Of a stretch of DNA of 64,000 nt, positions 52,354 through 62,213 are shown one piece after another. The notes beneath the pieces are model-generated. The model ran no database searches and was not told the DNA's origin. It saw only the letters and a list, made by a program, of their open reading frames with translations. The number at the start of each line of letters is the position of its first letter. Position 1 is the stretch's first letter. A program made the position numbers and the translations under genes. Origin of the DNA: an uncultured Lachnospiraceae bacterium (GTDB taxonomy: Bacteria > Bacillota > Clostridia > Lachnospirales > Lachnospiraceae); NCBI GenBank assembly GCA_947652735.1, contig CANTEG010000009.1, positions 62,001 through 126,000 on the forward strand, in the 5' to 3' direction.

Positions 52354-53775
52354 GTGAAAAAAATCAAAAAAGCGATGGCTCTTTCTTTAGCACTTGCTAT
52401 GGGACTTTCACTTGTAGCTTGTGGAGACAAGAAAGACGATGGTACAACTACTGAGGCAACTACAGCAAGCGATACTAGTGCTGATACTACAGCACCAGAT
52501 GCTTCAGAAGATGAAAATGGCGGTGGCGATGCTGCATCAGGCGTTGACGCTTGGGTAGAAGGCGCACTTGCAAACGGTGAGACTATTAACCTTTACTCAT
52601 GGAATGATGAGTTTGAGAAGAGAATTGAGACTCACTTCAGAAGCAGATATCCAGAGGTTGAGAAGCTTGTTGTTAACCACAACCTTAACCTTGAGGGTAC
52701 ATCTGATGAGTATGCAGCTAAGGTTAAGGCAGCTTACGATGCAGGCGGAGCAGATGTTCCTGGTATCGTACTTGCAGATGATTCTGTAGCACTTTCTTTC
52801 ATGGAGAAGGAGTGGGCAATACCTGTAACTGACCTTGGTCTTACAAAGGATATGTACTCAAATGCATATCAGTTCACTGTTGATTATGCAACAAACGCTA
52901 ACGGAGATCTTATGGCTATGACATGGCAGGCTCCTGCTGGTGTATTTGCTTATAGAGCAGATATCGCTGAGGAAGTTCTCGGAGTTTCAGAGCCAGATGA
53001 TGTTCAGGCATTAATCTCTGACTGGGATGGATTCCTTGATGTAGCAGCTAAGATGAAGGAAAAAGGATACGCTATGGTATCTGGAGCTGACGAAGTTAAG
53101 TATCCAATGCTTGACCAGAGAAAGTCTGCATGGGTTATCGACGGAAAGCTTAACATCGACCCAGCAGTAGAAGAGTTCTTTGAGCTTTCAAAGACACTTT
53201 ACACTGAGGGATACACTATGAACGCTGCACAGTGGACAACTGACTGGACAGCTAACATGACTAACAAGTCTACATTTGGTTACTTTGGATGTACTTGGTT
53301 CATTCCATGGTCACTTACTATCGAGGATACTGAGGCATTTGGTCAGTACCGCGTATGTTCAGGCCCTGTTGGATTCCACTGGGGTGGTTCTTACATGACT
53401 GTAACTGATAAGTGTGCAAACAAGGATCTTGCTGCACTTGTACTTTACACAATGGCTTGTGATGAGGAAGCTATGTACGATCTCTTCAAGAAGGATACTG
53501 ATTACCCTAACAACCAGGCTTCAGTTCAGAAGCTTATGGATGATGGTGTAGGTAGCCTTGAGAAGCTTGGCGGACAGAACCCACTTGAGGCTTATGACGC
53601 AACAGCTAAGAAGGTTGAGATTAAGATTGCTACTTCATATGACTCACAGATTAACAATATCATGAGTGATGTTTCAGGTAAGTACAACCAAGGTGAGATC
53701 GCATCTCTTGATGCAGCAGTAGCTGACATTAAGGCTCAGGTTTCTGCTACAATTACTGACATCACAGTAGAGTAG
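52354..53775 (+). CDS. Extracellular sugar-binding lipoprotein (MalE type)
   Basis: 473 residues, GTG start after AAAGGAGGG. The signal peptide ends in lipobox LVAC (Cys at about 23), followed by a Thr/Asp-rich linker and a family 1 solute-binding fold (INLYSWNDEFEKRIETHF, WQAPAGVFAYRADI, FGYFGCTWFIPW). It binds an oligosaccharide outside the cell for the two permeases that follow. Codon use is strongly optimised, as in tuf, so it is highly expressed. No glycoside hydrolase or ATPase gene is adjacent; a shared MsiK/MalK-type ATPase elsewhere is likely. Confidence 0.93.
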   Translation: MKKIKKAMALSLALAMGLSLVACGDKKDDGTTTEATTASDTSADTTAPDASEDENGGGDAASGVDAWVEGALANGETINLYSWNDEFEKRIETHFRSRYPEVEKLVVNHNLNLEGTSDEYAAKVKAAYDAGGADVPGIVLADDSVALSFMEKEWAIPVTDLGLTKDMYSNAYQFTVDYATNANGDLMAMTWQAPAGVFAYRADIAEEVLGVSEPDDVQALISDWDGFLDVAAKMKEKGYAMVSGADEVKYPMLDQRKSAWVIDGKLNIDPAVEEFFELSKTLYTEGYTMNAAQWTTDWTANMTNKSTFGYFGCTWFIPWSLTIEDTEAFGQYRVCSGPVGFHWGGSYMTVTDKCANKDLAALVLYTMACDEEAMYDLFKKDTDYPNNQASVQKLMDDGVGSLEKLGGQNPLEAYDATAKKVEIKIATSYDSQINNIMSDVSGKYNQGEIASLDAAVADIKAQVSATITDITVE

Positions 53776-53807
53776 TTATAAACCATTATAGTTTATGCAA
53801 TATCATG

Positions 53808-53845
53808 TTATGCACCGGAGAAATCCGGTGCATAATTTAAAAAAA
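53808..53845 (+). terminator. Attenuating hairpin between binding protein and permeases
   Basis: A perfect 12-bp stem, TTATGCACCGGA with TCCGGTGCATAA, closed by a GAAA tetraloop (53808-53835), followed by TTTAAAA. It probably protects the binding-protein message or stops part of transcription, giving excess binding protein over permeases. Confidence 0.75.
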
Positions 53846-53858
53846 GACTATCCTGTTG

Positions 53859-53935
53859 GACATTTTATAAGATGTATTTCAGGAAAACATATCTTACAGT
53901 ACATTAGTTCTTAGAAATGCTTCTTATAAAATGTC
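53859..53935 (+). repeat. 14-bp perfect inverted repeat upstream of permease gene
   Basis: GACATTTTATAAGA (53859-53872) and TCTTATAAAATGTC (53922-53935) are exact inverse copies; the 49-nt loop has a further GATGTATTT/AAACATATC pairing. Possible RNA stem or remnant of a small element. Confidence 0.6.
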
Positions 53936-53989
53936 TGACGGTGGTACGTGAGGTTAAATACAAAAAAATAAAATTGGGGACGTGAAAAT

Positions 53990-54955
53990 ATGAAAAAAAA
54001 GACAGTTGAGTATGGAAAATATGGATACATATTCATAGCTCCATTCTTCTTGGTATTCTTGATATTTCAGCTTTACCCACTTCTCTACACCTTCTTTCTG
54101 AGTTTCGTTGAACACAAATCAGTTATGGCAGGTGATCCGAAGTTTGTCGGTTTTGACAACTTTTTAGGAGTTTTAAGAGAACAAGACTTCCTAAATGGAG
54201 GATATAAGTGGTTTAATACTATTCCTTTGAATACAATCAAGAATACAATAATTATGTGGGTTTTAAACTTTATTCCACAGATTCTGTTAGCTCTGCTTTT
54301 GTCTGCTTGGTTTACTGATACAGTAGTTAAGCTTAAGGGACAGGGCGCATTCAAGGTTATGATGTTCATGCCGAATATCATCACTGCTTCATCCATAGCA
54401 ATTCTTTTCTACAACCTTTTTGGTACATCAGGCCCTGTTACACAGATGTGCTTAAAGCTTGGAATTGTAAGCAAGAACGATTTCTTCCTGCAAAACAAAT
54501 ATGCAACAATGGGACTGATTGCATTTATGCAGTTCTGGATGTGGTATGGTAATACAATGATAGTTCTTATTGCAGGTATCCTTGGTATCAATCCATCTCT
54601 TTATGAGGCGGCTATGGTTGACGGTGCCAGCGGAAGCCAGCAGTTCTTCAAAATTACATTGCCATTGCTTAAGCCTATATTACAGTTCACATTGGTTACA
54701 TCAGCTATTGGTGGTCTTCAGATGTATGATATACCGGCACTGTTTAATGTAAACAATGGTATCGGACAGCCGGGACGTGCTTCCCACACTGTTACGATGA
54801 TGATTAAGGAGGTTGCATTCTCGCAGCATCCAGACTATGGTAAAGCGGCAGCTATATCGGTTGTTCTCTTTATTGTAACGTTGATAATTAGTTTATTGTT
54901 CTTCGCTTTGACAAAGGATAGAGAGCCAAAGCAGAAGCATGCAGTTATAAGATAA
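53990..54955 (+). CDS. Sugar ABC transporter permease (MalF type)
   Basis: 321 residues with six or seven helices. The EAA loop contacting the ATPase is present (YEAAMVDGASGSQQFFKITLPLLKP at about 204-228). It starts with IFIAPFFLVFLIFQLYPLLYTF as in CUT1 permeases. Together with the next gene it forms the membrane channel. Confidence 0.93.
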   Translation: MKKKTVEYGKYGYIFIAPFFLVFLIFQLYPLLYTFFLSFVEHKSVMAGDPKFVGFDNFLGVLREQDFLNGGYKWFNTIPLNTIKNTIIMWVLNFIPQILLALLLSAWFTDTVVKLKGQGAFKVMMFMPNIITASSIAILFYNLFGTSGPVTQMCLKLGIVSKNDFFLQNKYATMGLIAFMQFWMWYGNTMIVLIAGILGINPSLYEAAMVDGASGSQQFFKITLPLLKPILQFTLVTSAIGGLQMYDIPALFNVNNGIGQPGRASHTVTMMIKEVAFSQHPDYGKAAAISVVLFIVTLIISLLFFALTKDREPKQKHAVIR

Positions 54956-54971
54956 GGGGGGTGTGTGAATA

Positions 54972-55853
54972 ATGGCTAAGGCACCAGAAGTTGGATTAGA
55001 TGAAGGATATGCAGCTAAGATAAGGGCTAAGAAAATAGCAAGAACAATTATTTGCATACTTCTTTGTGTAGTTAGTATATTTCCTTTTTATACCATGATT
55101 GTTAATGCTACATTGCCTTCCGATGAAGTAGCAAGAGGTTTGCATCTTGTACCTGGCGGACAGCTTATCAGCAACTTTAAGGGTATGTTAAGCAGAACAG
55201 AAGCAGTAGGAACTGATTTGTGGCATGCAATGCTTCACAGTGTAATGATTGCCGTTCCTGCTACAGTATTACAGGTTTATTTTGCAACACTTACAGCATA
55301 CGGTCTTACGGTATATAACTTTAAGTTAAAGAATTTTGCATGGTCATTTATCATGGCAATCATGATGATTCCTGCACAGGTATCTATTATCGGTTTCATG
55401 AAGTTCATGACTGATATAAAGCTTTATGGTAGTTACTTATGTCTTATCATGCCTGCAATGGCGGCGCCGACAACGGTATACTTTATGAAGCAGTACATGC
55501 AGGGAGCTCTCTCTGTAGAAATTATAGAGGCAGCAAGAATAGACGGTTCTGGAGAGTTTGCGACATTCAACAGAATAGCACTTCCGCTTATGAAACCGGC
55601 TATGGCTACTCAGGCGATATTCGCATTTATCGCTTCATGGAATAACCTGTATACTCCTACAATGATGATTTCATCTGTTAAGAAGTATACACTTCCAATG
55701 TTCGTACAGGGACTTAGATCTGATACAATCAGAACCGATTATGGTATGGTATATGTCGGTCTTACTATGACAGTATTACCTATCTTCGTTGTATACTTTG
55801 CACTTTCAAAGTATATCATCGCCGGTGTTGCACTTGGTGGTGTAAAGGAGTAA
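54972..55853 (+). CDS. Sugar ABC transporter permease (MalG type)
   Basis: 293 residues, six helices, with the EAA loop IEAARIDGSGEFATFNRIALPLMKPA at about 181-206. A RAKKIARTIICILLCVVSIFPFYTMIVNAT start is typical of MalG-type CUT1 permeases. AAGGGGGGTG precedes the ATG, 17 nt after the partner gene. A terminator follows. Confidence 0.93.
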   Translation: MAKAPEVGLDEGYAAKIRAKKIARTIICILLCVVSIFPFYTMIVNATLPSDEVARGLHLVPGGQLISNFKGMLSRTEAVGTDLWHAMLHSVMIAVPATVLQVYFATLTAYGLTVYNFKLKNFAWSFIMAIMMIPAQVSIIGFMKFMTDIKLYGSYLCLIMPAMAAPTTVYFMKQYMQGALSVEIIEAARIDGSGEFATFNRIALPLMKPAMATQAIFAFIASWNNLYTPTMMISSVKKYTLPMFVQGLRSDTIRTDYGMVYVGLTMTVLPIFVVYFALSKYIIAGVALGGVKE

Positions 55854-55916
55854 TACGAATTGGCAGACTTCGTAAGAAGCTTGTCGATGAAATACAAAAT
55901 TCCTTAATAATTAATA

Positions 55917-55946
55917 AAAACGGTGTCTTTATGGCACCGTTTTTTG
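55917..55946 (+). terminator. Terminator of the sugar ABC operon
   Basis: AAAACGGTG pairs with CACCGTTTT followed by more T. Two further tandem hairpins lie just downstream: TATAGGAAAG/CTTTCCTATA (55950-55978) and CAGGATT/AATCCTG (55982-55998). Confidence 0.85.
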
Positions 55947-56067
55947 TTTTATAGGAAAGTCCTCCGTGCTTTCCTATAAGGCAGGATTAAAAATCCTGTT
56001 AAGACCCGAACTACAGCGTCGAAGATGCTTTGTTCTTTTAGCTAAAATGAAAAAAATGTGAAAAAGG

Positions 56068-56096
56068 TTGACTACATCAGATAACTACACTAAAAT
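56068..56096 (+). promoter_or_regulatory. Promoter of the foldase gene
   Basis: TTGACT (56068-56073), a 17-nt spacer, TAAAAT (56091-56096), the same pattern as the promoter at 46025. Confidence 0.75.
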
Positions 56097-56143
56097 ATAG
56101 TTCGTTGTATAAAGATGACCATGAAAGGAAGAAACGGATTACC

Positions 56144-57217
56144 ATGAAGAAAAATAAATTAATAAAAAAAATAATAGCACTTGGACTGATATGTATCATG
56201 TCTTTAGGCTTAATCAGTTGCGGAAAAAAGAACGATAAAAATTCAAATTCCCATAGTGAGGGAGATGCAAACAAAACAAAGGTTATGGTAGTTGGAGATT
56301 ATGATATCTATATGGATGAAATGATGTTGTATATTTTCCAGACAATGATATCACAGGCAACAACATCTGCCGAGTGGAATGATGAAACCGAGGAAAATTA
56401 TAAAACATATGTTTTGTCGCAGGTAAGAGAGTCAAAAATTATTTATGATGTGGCAATGCACAATGATGTTGAACTTAATGATAAAGATATGGAAGTAGTC
56501 AATACCTCCATTTCCAATTTTAAAAAATTGATACCGCAGACAGTGCTTGATAAATATGATATATCAGAAGAAGCGATAGAACGGGTATTTAAGGAACAGG
56601 CAATTGTAGCCAAGTTTGAAAATGACATCAGAAACGATATGGGTCAAACCATAAATGATGACGTTGATAAAGCATATAAGGATACAATTTTTCACACATA
56701 TTATTACATGGTATTTCCGATTGTAGAAATTAACGAAAATGATGAGCCGAAGACGGATGATGAGGGCAATTATGTTTACGTTTCCGATGCGGAGAAAGCA
56801 AAGGTCTTAGAGAAGGCAAAAGAAGCGGCAGGGAAAATCAATGCAGGAACAGACTGCAAGGAAGTAGCAAAAGAATACGGCATAGACGGATATTCCACAG
56901 AAAGAGGCGGTTATCAGGGGGCATATACAGATGAATTAAATGATGTGATGTCTGCATTAAAGGAAAACGAGTGTACAGAGCCTATGGAGGATACGCTTGG
57001 ATATGTTATATATACAATGCTTGTTCCCGATGATACAAGCTTGAAATCAAGCTATATAGCAGGAGCGGTTCAGGAGACATTGAGTGATGAATATAGCAGT
57101 TTAAGAAATCAGTGGCTTTCAACTATCCAGATAGATATGGAAAAAGATATGGAAGGAACTGTATGGAATGACCTTTCGTTAAAAGATATATTGATAAGCA
57201 TAGAAGAAGCAAAATAA
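56144..57217 (+). CDS. Peptidyl-prolyl isomerase lipoprotein (parvulin, PrsA/SurA-like)
   Basis: 357 residues from the ATG at 56144. The signal peptide ends in lipobox LISC (Cys at about 25). A SurA-like helical N-domain (residues about 35-180) is followed by a parvulin domain (about 180-305) with YYYMVFPIVEIN, KEVAKEYGIDGYSTERGG and LGYVIYTMLVPDD, then a helical C-tail. It would help fold secreted proteins outside the membrane. The ribosome site (GGAAG) is spaced a little far from the ATG. Confidence 0.88.
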   Translation: MKKNKLIKKIIALGLICIMSLGLISCGKKNDKNSNSHSEGDANKTKVMVVGDYDIYMDEMMLYIFQTMISQATTSAEWNDETEENYKTYVLSQVRESKIIYDVAMHNDVELNDKDMEVVNTSISNFKKLIPQTVLDKYDISEEAIERVFKEQAIVAKFENDIRNDMGQTINDDVDKAYKDTIFHTYYYMVFPIVEINENDEPKTDDEGNYVYVSDAEKAKVLEKAKEAAGKINAGTDCKEVAKEYGIDGYSTERGGYQGAYTDELNDVMSALKENECTEPMEDTLGYVIYTMLVPDDTSLKSSYIAGAVQETLSDEYSSLRNQWLSTIQIDMEKDMEGTVWNDLSLKDILISIEEAK

Positions 57218-57232
57218 GTTTCCAATTTATAT

Positions 57233-57271
57233 AAAAACCATGATATGTTATGTCATGGTTTTTATTTTTTA
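57233..57271 (+). terminator. Terminator of the foldase gene
   Basis: AAAACCATGA pairs with TCATGGTTTT around a 9-nt loop, followed by TATTTTTT. Confidence 0.9.
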
Positions 57272-57362
57272 ATGCGTAATTTCGTTGGGATGGTTTTTAC
57301 AAAGGTTCAAAAATGTGAGTTGGCGTGTCATAGACATTTATTTTAAAAAGTTAAAATTTAAC

Positions 57363-57391
57363 TTGAAAAAATAAAAAGGATTTTTTATAAA
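57363..57391 (+). promoter_or_regulatory. Likely promoter of the dgt-dnaG-rpoD operon
   Basis: TTGAAA (57363-57368), a 17-nt spacer, TATAAA (57386-57391), about 90 nt before the dgt start. Confidence 0.5.
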
Positions 57392-57479
57392 TATGTAGAA
57401 TAATAAAATTAGCTGGCTTTTTATAAGGAAAAATATCTGACACATACATCATACGTTCAATCAAAAGGGGGAGTATGGT

Positions 57480-58478
57480 TTGGCACTTAGAGAATATTTT
57501 GAACAGAGGGAGCATGATATGTTCCGTCCGTGTGCCGCCTTTAGTGATACATCAAAAGGCAGGGATGTGGAGGAAGAAAAGTGCGATATAAGAACAGATT
57601 ACCAAAGAGACAGGGACCGTATTATTCATTCGAAATCTTTTCGTAGAATGAAGCACAAAACACAGGTTTTTTTAGCTCCGGGAGGCGACCATTACAGAAC
57701 GAGACTTACACATACGCTGGAGGTAGCCCAAATTGCAAGGACAATAGCAAGGGCCTTGCGGCTAAATGAGGATTTAACGGAAGCGATTGCCTTGGGACAT
57801 GATTTAGGACATACTCCGTTTGGACATGCAGGAGAGCGTGCATTGTCAAGATGTGCCTCAAGACCGTTTAACCACAATGAACAAAGTGTAAGAGTGGTGG
57901 AACGTCTTGAAAAAAACGGCAAAGGGCTCAACCTCACATGGGAGGTCAGGGACGGTATATTAAACCATAAAACATCGGGAAAGCCTGCTACCCTTGAGGG
58001 AGCCATAGTCAGGATTTCCGATAAGATAGCATACGTAAACCATGATATTGATGATGGAATAAGAGCAGGAATATTAACAGAGGAGTCATTGCCGTGGGAG
58101 TGTACGGATGTGTTAGGACACAGCACGAGAGACAGGATAAACAGCCTGATACATGCAATCGTGAAAAGCAGCCTTGAAATTGACAATATTGTCATGCCAC
58201 ATGAATACGAACAGGCACTAAAGGATTTGAGAACATTTATGTTTGCGGATTTATATACAAATCCAGTGGCAAAGAGCGAGGAAGGCAAGGCAGAACAGGT
58301 TGTAGAAATGCTGTTTGCTGAATATTCAAAGGATATATCCAAGCTGCCTGAGGAATATGTGAAATATATTAACGATGGCGAGGAAAAGGAAGTCGTTATA
58401 TGTGATTACATAGCAGGCATGACTGACAATTATGCCGTTGAGACTGTAAAAAGCTTATTTATACCACGGCCGTGGTAG
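57480..58478 (+). CDS. dgt: dNTP triphosphohydrolase (dGTPase-like)
   Basis: 332 residues starting at a TTG after AAAGGGGGAG; the nearby ATG at 57475 is out of frame. HD-type metal residues are visible: H in THTLEVAQIART, HD in LGHDLGHTPFGHAGE, and a later D. It cleaves dNTPs to nucleosides and triphosphate. The start segment YQRDRDRIIHSKSFRRMKHKTQVF is typical. It heads the replication/transcription operon with dnaG and rpoD, a common order in clostridia. Confidence 0.94.
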   Translation: MALREYFEQREHDMFRPCAAFSDTSKGRDVEEEKCDIRTDYQRDRDRIIHSKSFRRMKHKTQVFLAPGGDHYRTRLTHTLEVAQIARTIARALRLNEDLTEAIALGHDLGHTPFGHAGERALSRCASRPFNHNEQSVRVVERLEKNGKGLNLTWEVRDGILNHKTSGKPATLEGAIVRISDKIAYVNHDIDDGIRAGILTEESLPWECTDVLGHSTRDRINSLIHAIVKSSLEIDNIVMPHEYEQALKDLRTFMFADLYTNPVAKSEEGKAEQVVEMLFAEYSKDISKLPEEYVKYINDGEEKEVVICDYIAGMTDNYAVETVKSLFIPRPW

Positions 58479-58487
58479 GAGGAAAAA

Positions 58488-60260
58488 GTGTATTATCAGG
58501 ATGAAATTGTTGAGGAGGTTCGCAGCAGAAATGACATAGTAGATGTCATAGGCGGCTATGTGAGCCTTAAGAAAAAAGGAAATTCATATTCTGCGTGCTG
58601 TCCGTTCCACCACGAAAAAACACCATCCTTTCATGTAAGCAGGGATAAGCAGATGTACCATTGTTTCGGCTGCGGTGTGGGTGGAAATGTATTTACATTT
58701 ATTATGGAATATGAAAACTATAGTTTTCCTGAAGCCATAAAAATGCTTGCAGACAGGAGTGGGATGACCCTCCCAGAAAATGACAGCACACCTGAGATGC
58801 GGGCAAAGGAAAATTACAGGCTGCAATTAAAGGAATTAAATAAAGGAGCAGCGGCATATTTTCACTATCTGTTAACGAAGACGGAGCATGGTAAAAAGGC
58901 ACTGGATTATCTCCATGAAAGGGGATTATCGGATGAAACAATCAGTGCTTTTGCTATGGGCTATGCAGATATTTATAATGACGACCTTTACAAATATCTT
59001 AAGGAAAAGGGATATACGGACAAGCAGATGGTGGATGCAGGGCTTGTAGAGATATATGAGGACAGAGGTGCAAACGACAAATTTTGGAATAGGGTAATGG
59101 TTCCCATACTTGACATAAATGGCAAAGTGATTGCATTTGGTGGAAGGGTTCTTGGTGACGGTAAACCAAAGTACGTTAATACAAAGGAAACCGAAATATT
59201 TGACAAGAGCAGAAATTTGTTTGCCATGAATATTGCAAGGCGTTCCAGACGGCGGGGCATTATAATATGCGAGGGTTATATGGATGTTATCGCTATGCAT
59301 CAGGCAGGATTTGACAATGCGGTTGCGTCCCTTGGAACAGCGTTTACAATGGGACATGCAAATATTATAAAACGGTATGTTGACGAGGTGTATCTTGCTT
59401 ATGACAGTGACGGGGCAGGAACAAATGCTACCTTAAAAGCAATCGGAATCCTGCGGGAGGTAGGACTTACCACGAGAGTCATCAATATGGAGCCTTACAA
59501 GGATCCTGATGAATTTATTAAGAACATGGGCAGGGAAGCTTATGAGGAGCGTATTTTAAATGCAACAACAGGAATTGTATTTGAAATTGATACGATTGCG
59601 AAAAGCTACAACCTAAAGGACCCGGAGGATAAAATAAAGTTTACCAAGGATGCGGCAAAACGTATTTCTGCAATCGAGGAGGTTGTTGCAAGGCACAGCT
59701 ATATTGAAGCGGTTGCAGATAAATATAACCTTGACCATGATGGATTTAAAGGGATGGTGTCCAAATACGGAACCTTGGGAATGAAAGAAACGACAGGCAG
59801 GGATACGATACATGTCAGGGAACAGGCAGCGAAGCAAACGGAGGATAATAAGCCGCAAAAGCTCCTTCTTACGCTGATGGTCAATGATACAAGCTTGTTT
59901 GAGCTTCTATCGGGGATTATATCCGAGGAGGACTTTGCAGGCGATGATTATAGGGCGGTGGCACACGTGCTGTTTGAACAGTACGAAAAAAATGGTCAGG
60001 TGAATCCTGCTGCTATCGTCAATATATTCGATGACATAGAAAAGCAGAGACTTGTTGCGTCAATGCTTCAGACCGAGCTTGCATTTGATACCACTGCCGA
60101 GGAGAGGGAGCGCGCGATAAATGATGTGGTCAAAAAAACAAAAATTGCCAGAATTGACAGTGAATTAAGCACTTGCGGAAATGATATGGCAAAGTTTCAG
60201 GAATTAATTACAATGAAAGCAAAGCTTTCTAAATTGCATATTTCATTGAAAAGTGGATAG
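58488..60260 (+). CDS. dnaG: DNA primase
   Basis: 590 residues, GTG start after AGGAGG, 9 nt behind dgt. The zinc-binding domain is CCPFHHEKTPSFHV with YHCFGCG (about 38-64). The TOPRIM core has the ICEGYMDVIAMHQ and LAYDSDGAG metal-binding acidic residues (about 260-315). The C-terminal helicase-binding part is present. It makes RNA primers at the fork. Confidence 0.97.
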   Translation: MYYQDEIVEEVRSRNDIVDVIGGYVSLKKKGNSYSACCPFHHEKTPSFHVSRDKQMYHCFGCGVGGNVFTFIMEYENYSFPEAIKMLADRSGMTLPENDSTPEMRAKENYRLQLKELNKGAAAYFHYLLTKTEHGKKALDYLHERGLSDETISAFAMGYADIYNDDLYKYLKEKGYTDKQMVDAGLVEIYEDRGANDKFWNRVMVPILDINGKVIAFGGRVLGDGKPKYVNTKETEIFDKSRNLFAMNIARRSRRRGIIICEGYMDVIAMHQAGFDNAVASLGTAFTMGHANIIKRYVDEVYLAYDSDGAGTNATLKAIGILREVGLTTRVINMEPYKDPDEFIKNMGREAYEERILNATTGIVFEIDTIAKSYNLKDPEDKIKFTKDAAKRISAIEEVVARHSYIEAVADKYNLDHDGFKGMVSKYGTLGMKETTGRDTIHVREQAAKQTEDNKPQKLLLTLMVNDTSLFELLSGIISEEDFAGDDYRAVAHVLFEQYEKNGQVNPAAIVNIFDDIEKQRLVASMLQTELAFDTTAEERERAINDVVKKTKIARIDSELSTCGNDMAKFQELITMKAKLSKLHISLKSG

Positions 60261-60292
60261 AATATTAAACACTATGGAAGGATGGAAAAATA

Positions 60293-61447
60293 ATGGACGA
60301 AAATGTAACAAAGGATCAGGAGTTGGAGGGAAAGTTTCAGGCTAAGCTTAAGGAGCTTCTTGAAATTGCCAAGAAAAAGAAAAGTGTCATAGAGGACACG
60401 GAAATTATCAATCATTTCAACGATTGTAAGGAGATAGAGCTTACAACGGACAGAATGATTGCTATTTTTGAATTCCTTGAGGAAAATAGTGTGGATGTTC
60501 TGACAATTACTGATGATACTGATGATGAGGAGCCGGATGACGTCCTGCTTTCTGTCGAGGATGAGGATGTGGACGTTGAACATATAGACTTGTCTGTTCC
60601 TGATGGTGTGAGCATAGAGGATCCTGTCAGAATGTACCTTAAGGAAATAGGAAAGGTTCCGCTCTTAAGTGCAGAGGAGGAAATTGAGCTTGCAAAGAGA
60701 ATGGAGGATGGGGACGAAGAAGCAAAGAAGAAGCTTGCAGAGGCAAACTTAAGACTTGTGGTCAGTATAGCAAAGAGATATGTTGGACGTGGAATGTTGT
60801 TCCTTGATTTGATTCAGGAGGGTAACCTTGGACTTATTAAGGCGGTTGAAAAGTTTGATTACCGTAAGGGATACAAATTTTCAACATATGCAACGTGGTG
60901 GATTAGACAGGCAATCACAAGGGCAATTGCTGACCAGGCAAGAACCATCCGAATTCCTGTTCATATGGTTGAGACAATCAATAAGCTTATTCGTGTGTCA
61001 AGACAGCTTCTTCAGGAGCTTGGCAGAGAGCCTATGCCTGAAGAAATTGCAGAGGTTATGGATATTCCTGTGGAGAGGGTAAGGGAAATTCTTAAAATAT
61101 CACAGGAACCTGTTTCACTTGAAACACCTATAGGCGAGGAGGAGGACAGCCATCTTGGAGATTTTATTCAGGATGAAAATGTTCCTGTTCCTGCCGAGGC
61201 GGCTGCATTTACGTTACTTAAGGAACAGCTTGTAGAAGTCTTAGGTACGCTCACTGAAAGAGAACAAAAGGTGTTAAGGCTCAGGTTTGGTCTTGATGAT
61301 GGCAGGGCGAGAACCCTTGAGGAAGTAGGTAAGGAATTTAAGGTTACAAGGGAGCGAATCAGACAGATAGAAGCAAAGGCATTGAGAAAATTAAGACATC
61401 CGAGCAGAAGCAGAAAGCTCAGGGATTATTTAGAGGAAAACAGGTAA
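60293..61447 (+). CDS. rpoD: RNA polymerase primary sigma factor
   Basis: 384 residues (SigA). Region 1.1 is acidic (about 1-100), region 1.2 has [15 protein letters not shown], region 2 has [17 protein letters not shown] and the -10-binding [14 protein letters not shown], region 4 ends with the helix-turn-helix [20 protein letters not shown]. It directs housekeeping transcription; the TTGACA/TATAAT promoters seen across the window suit it. Confidence 0.97.
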   Translation: MDENVTKDQELEGKFQAKLKELLEIAKKKKSVIEDTEIINHFNDCKEIELTTDRMIAIFEFLEENSVDVLTITDDTDDEEPDDVLLSVEDEDVDVEHIDLSVPDGVSIEDPVRMYLKEIGKVPLLSAEEEIELAKRMEDGDEEAKKKLAEANLRLVVSIAKRYVGRGMLFLDLIQEGNLGLIKAVEKFDYRKGYKFSTYATWWIRQAITRAIADQARTIRIPVHMVETINKLIRVSRQLLQELGREPMPEEIAEVMDIPVERVREILKISQEPVSLETPIGEEEDSHLGDFIQDENVPVPAEAAAFTLLKEQLVEVLGTLTEREQKVLRLRFGLDDGRARTLEEVGKEFKVTRERIRQIEAKALRKLRHPSRSRKLRDYLEENR

Positions 61448-61455
61448 AGTATGGC

Positions 61456-62184
61456 ATGTCATATATAAAGCTTTCAAAACGTATGCAGGCTGTGGCTGAT
61501 TTGGTTGATGAGAATAGTGTCGCCGATATTGGCTGTGACCATGCCCATGTTGCAATGTGGCTTGCAGAAAACGGGGTTCACAGGGTTATTGCAATGGATG
61601 TAAAACAGGGCCCCCTTGACATTGCAAAAAGTAATATAAGGGCTAACAATATGGAAGATATTATATCTGTAAGGTTGTCTGACGGTATGGAAGCACTTGG
61701 CGCAGATGAGGTGGAATGTGCCATTATTGCAGGTATGGGAGGAGAACTTATTACCCAAATTTTAAGCAGGGGAATAAAAAAGCTGGAGCAGGGAATTCAT
61801 CTGATTTTACAGCCACAGTCAGAAATACATAAGGTGAGACAGTTCATTTTACAAAACGGATATATCATATGCACCGAGAGGATGCTGATTGAGGATGGAA
61901 AATTTTATAATATAATAAAGGCAGTTCCTATGCATGAGTATAAGGGGGCTGGTACTTGCCGTGAAAAGTATTTGCCTCTTGATATTTTGTATGGCAGGCT
62001 GCTTCTTGCAGAGAAAAATCCTGTGCTTAAAACATATCTTTGCACTGAAAGGGATAAGTTAACTGCTTTAAGAAATAGTCTTGAAGAAGTATATACCGAG
62101 ACTGCTATTCATAGATTAAAAGAGATAAATGAGGAACTTGAAACCATACAGGAGGCACTGAAGCTTTTTGAATGTAGTATATGA
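61456..62184 (+). CDS. trmK: tRNA (adenine-22-N1)-methyltransferase
   Basis: 242 residues. SAM motif I is VADIGCDHAHVAMWLAENG, motif IV is IIAGMGGELI, and LQPQSEIHKVRQFI follows, as in the TrmK/YqfN family. It lies 8 nt after rpoD, the usual rpoD-trmK-Nif3 order of Bacillota. The C-terminal coiled segment (about 200-242) is typical. Confidence 0.93.
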   Translation: MSYIKLSKRMQAVADLVDENSVADIGCDHAHVAMWLAENGVHRVIAMDVKQGPLDIAKSNIRANNMEDIISVRLSDGMEALGADEVECAIIAGMGGELITQILSRGIKKLEQGIHLILQPQSEIHKVRQFILQNGYIICTERMLIEDGKFYNIIKAVPMHEYKGAGTCREKYLPLDILYGRLLLAEKNPVLKTYLCTERDKLTALRNSLEEVYTETAIHRLKEINEELETIQEALKLFECSI

Positions 62185-62213
62185 GCAGCTTTTTAATTAC
62201 ACGGAGGTAAGGT

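Noticed and set aside
57692-58342. Minus-strand frame of 216 codons inside dgt
   Set aside because: Antisense shadow of an intact HD-domain enzyme; no ribosome site and no recognisable motif.
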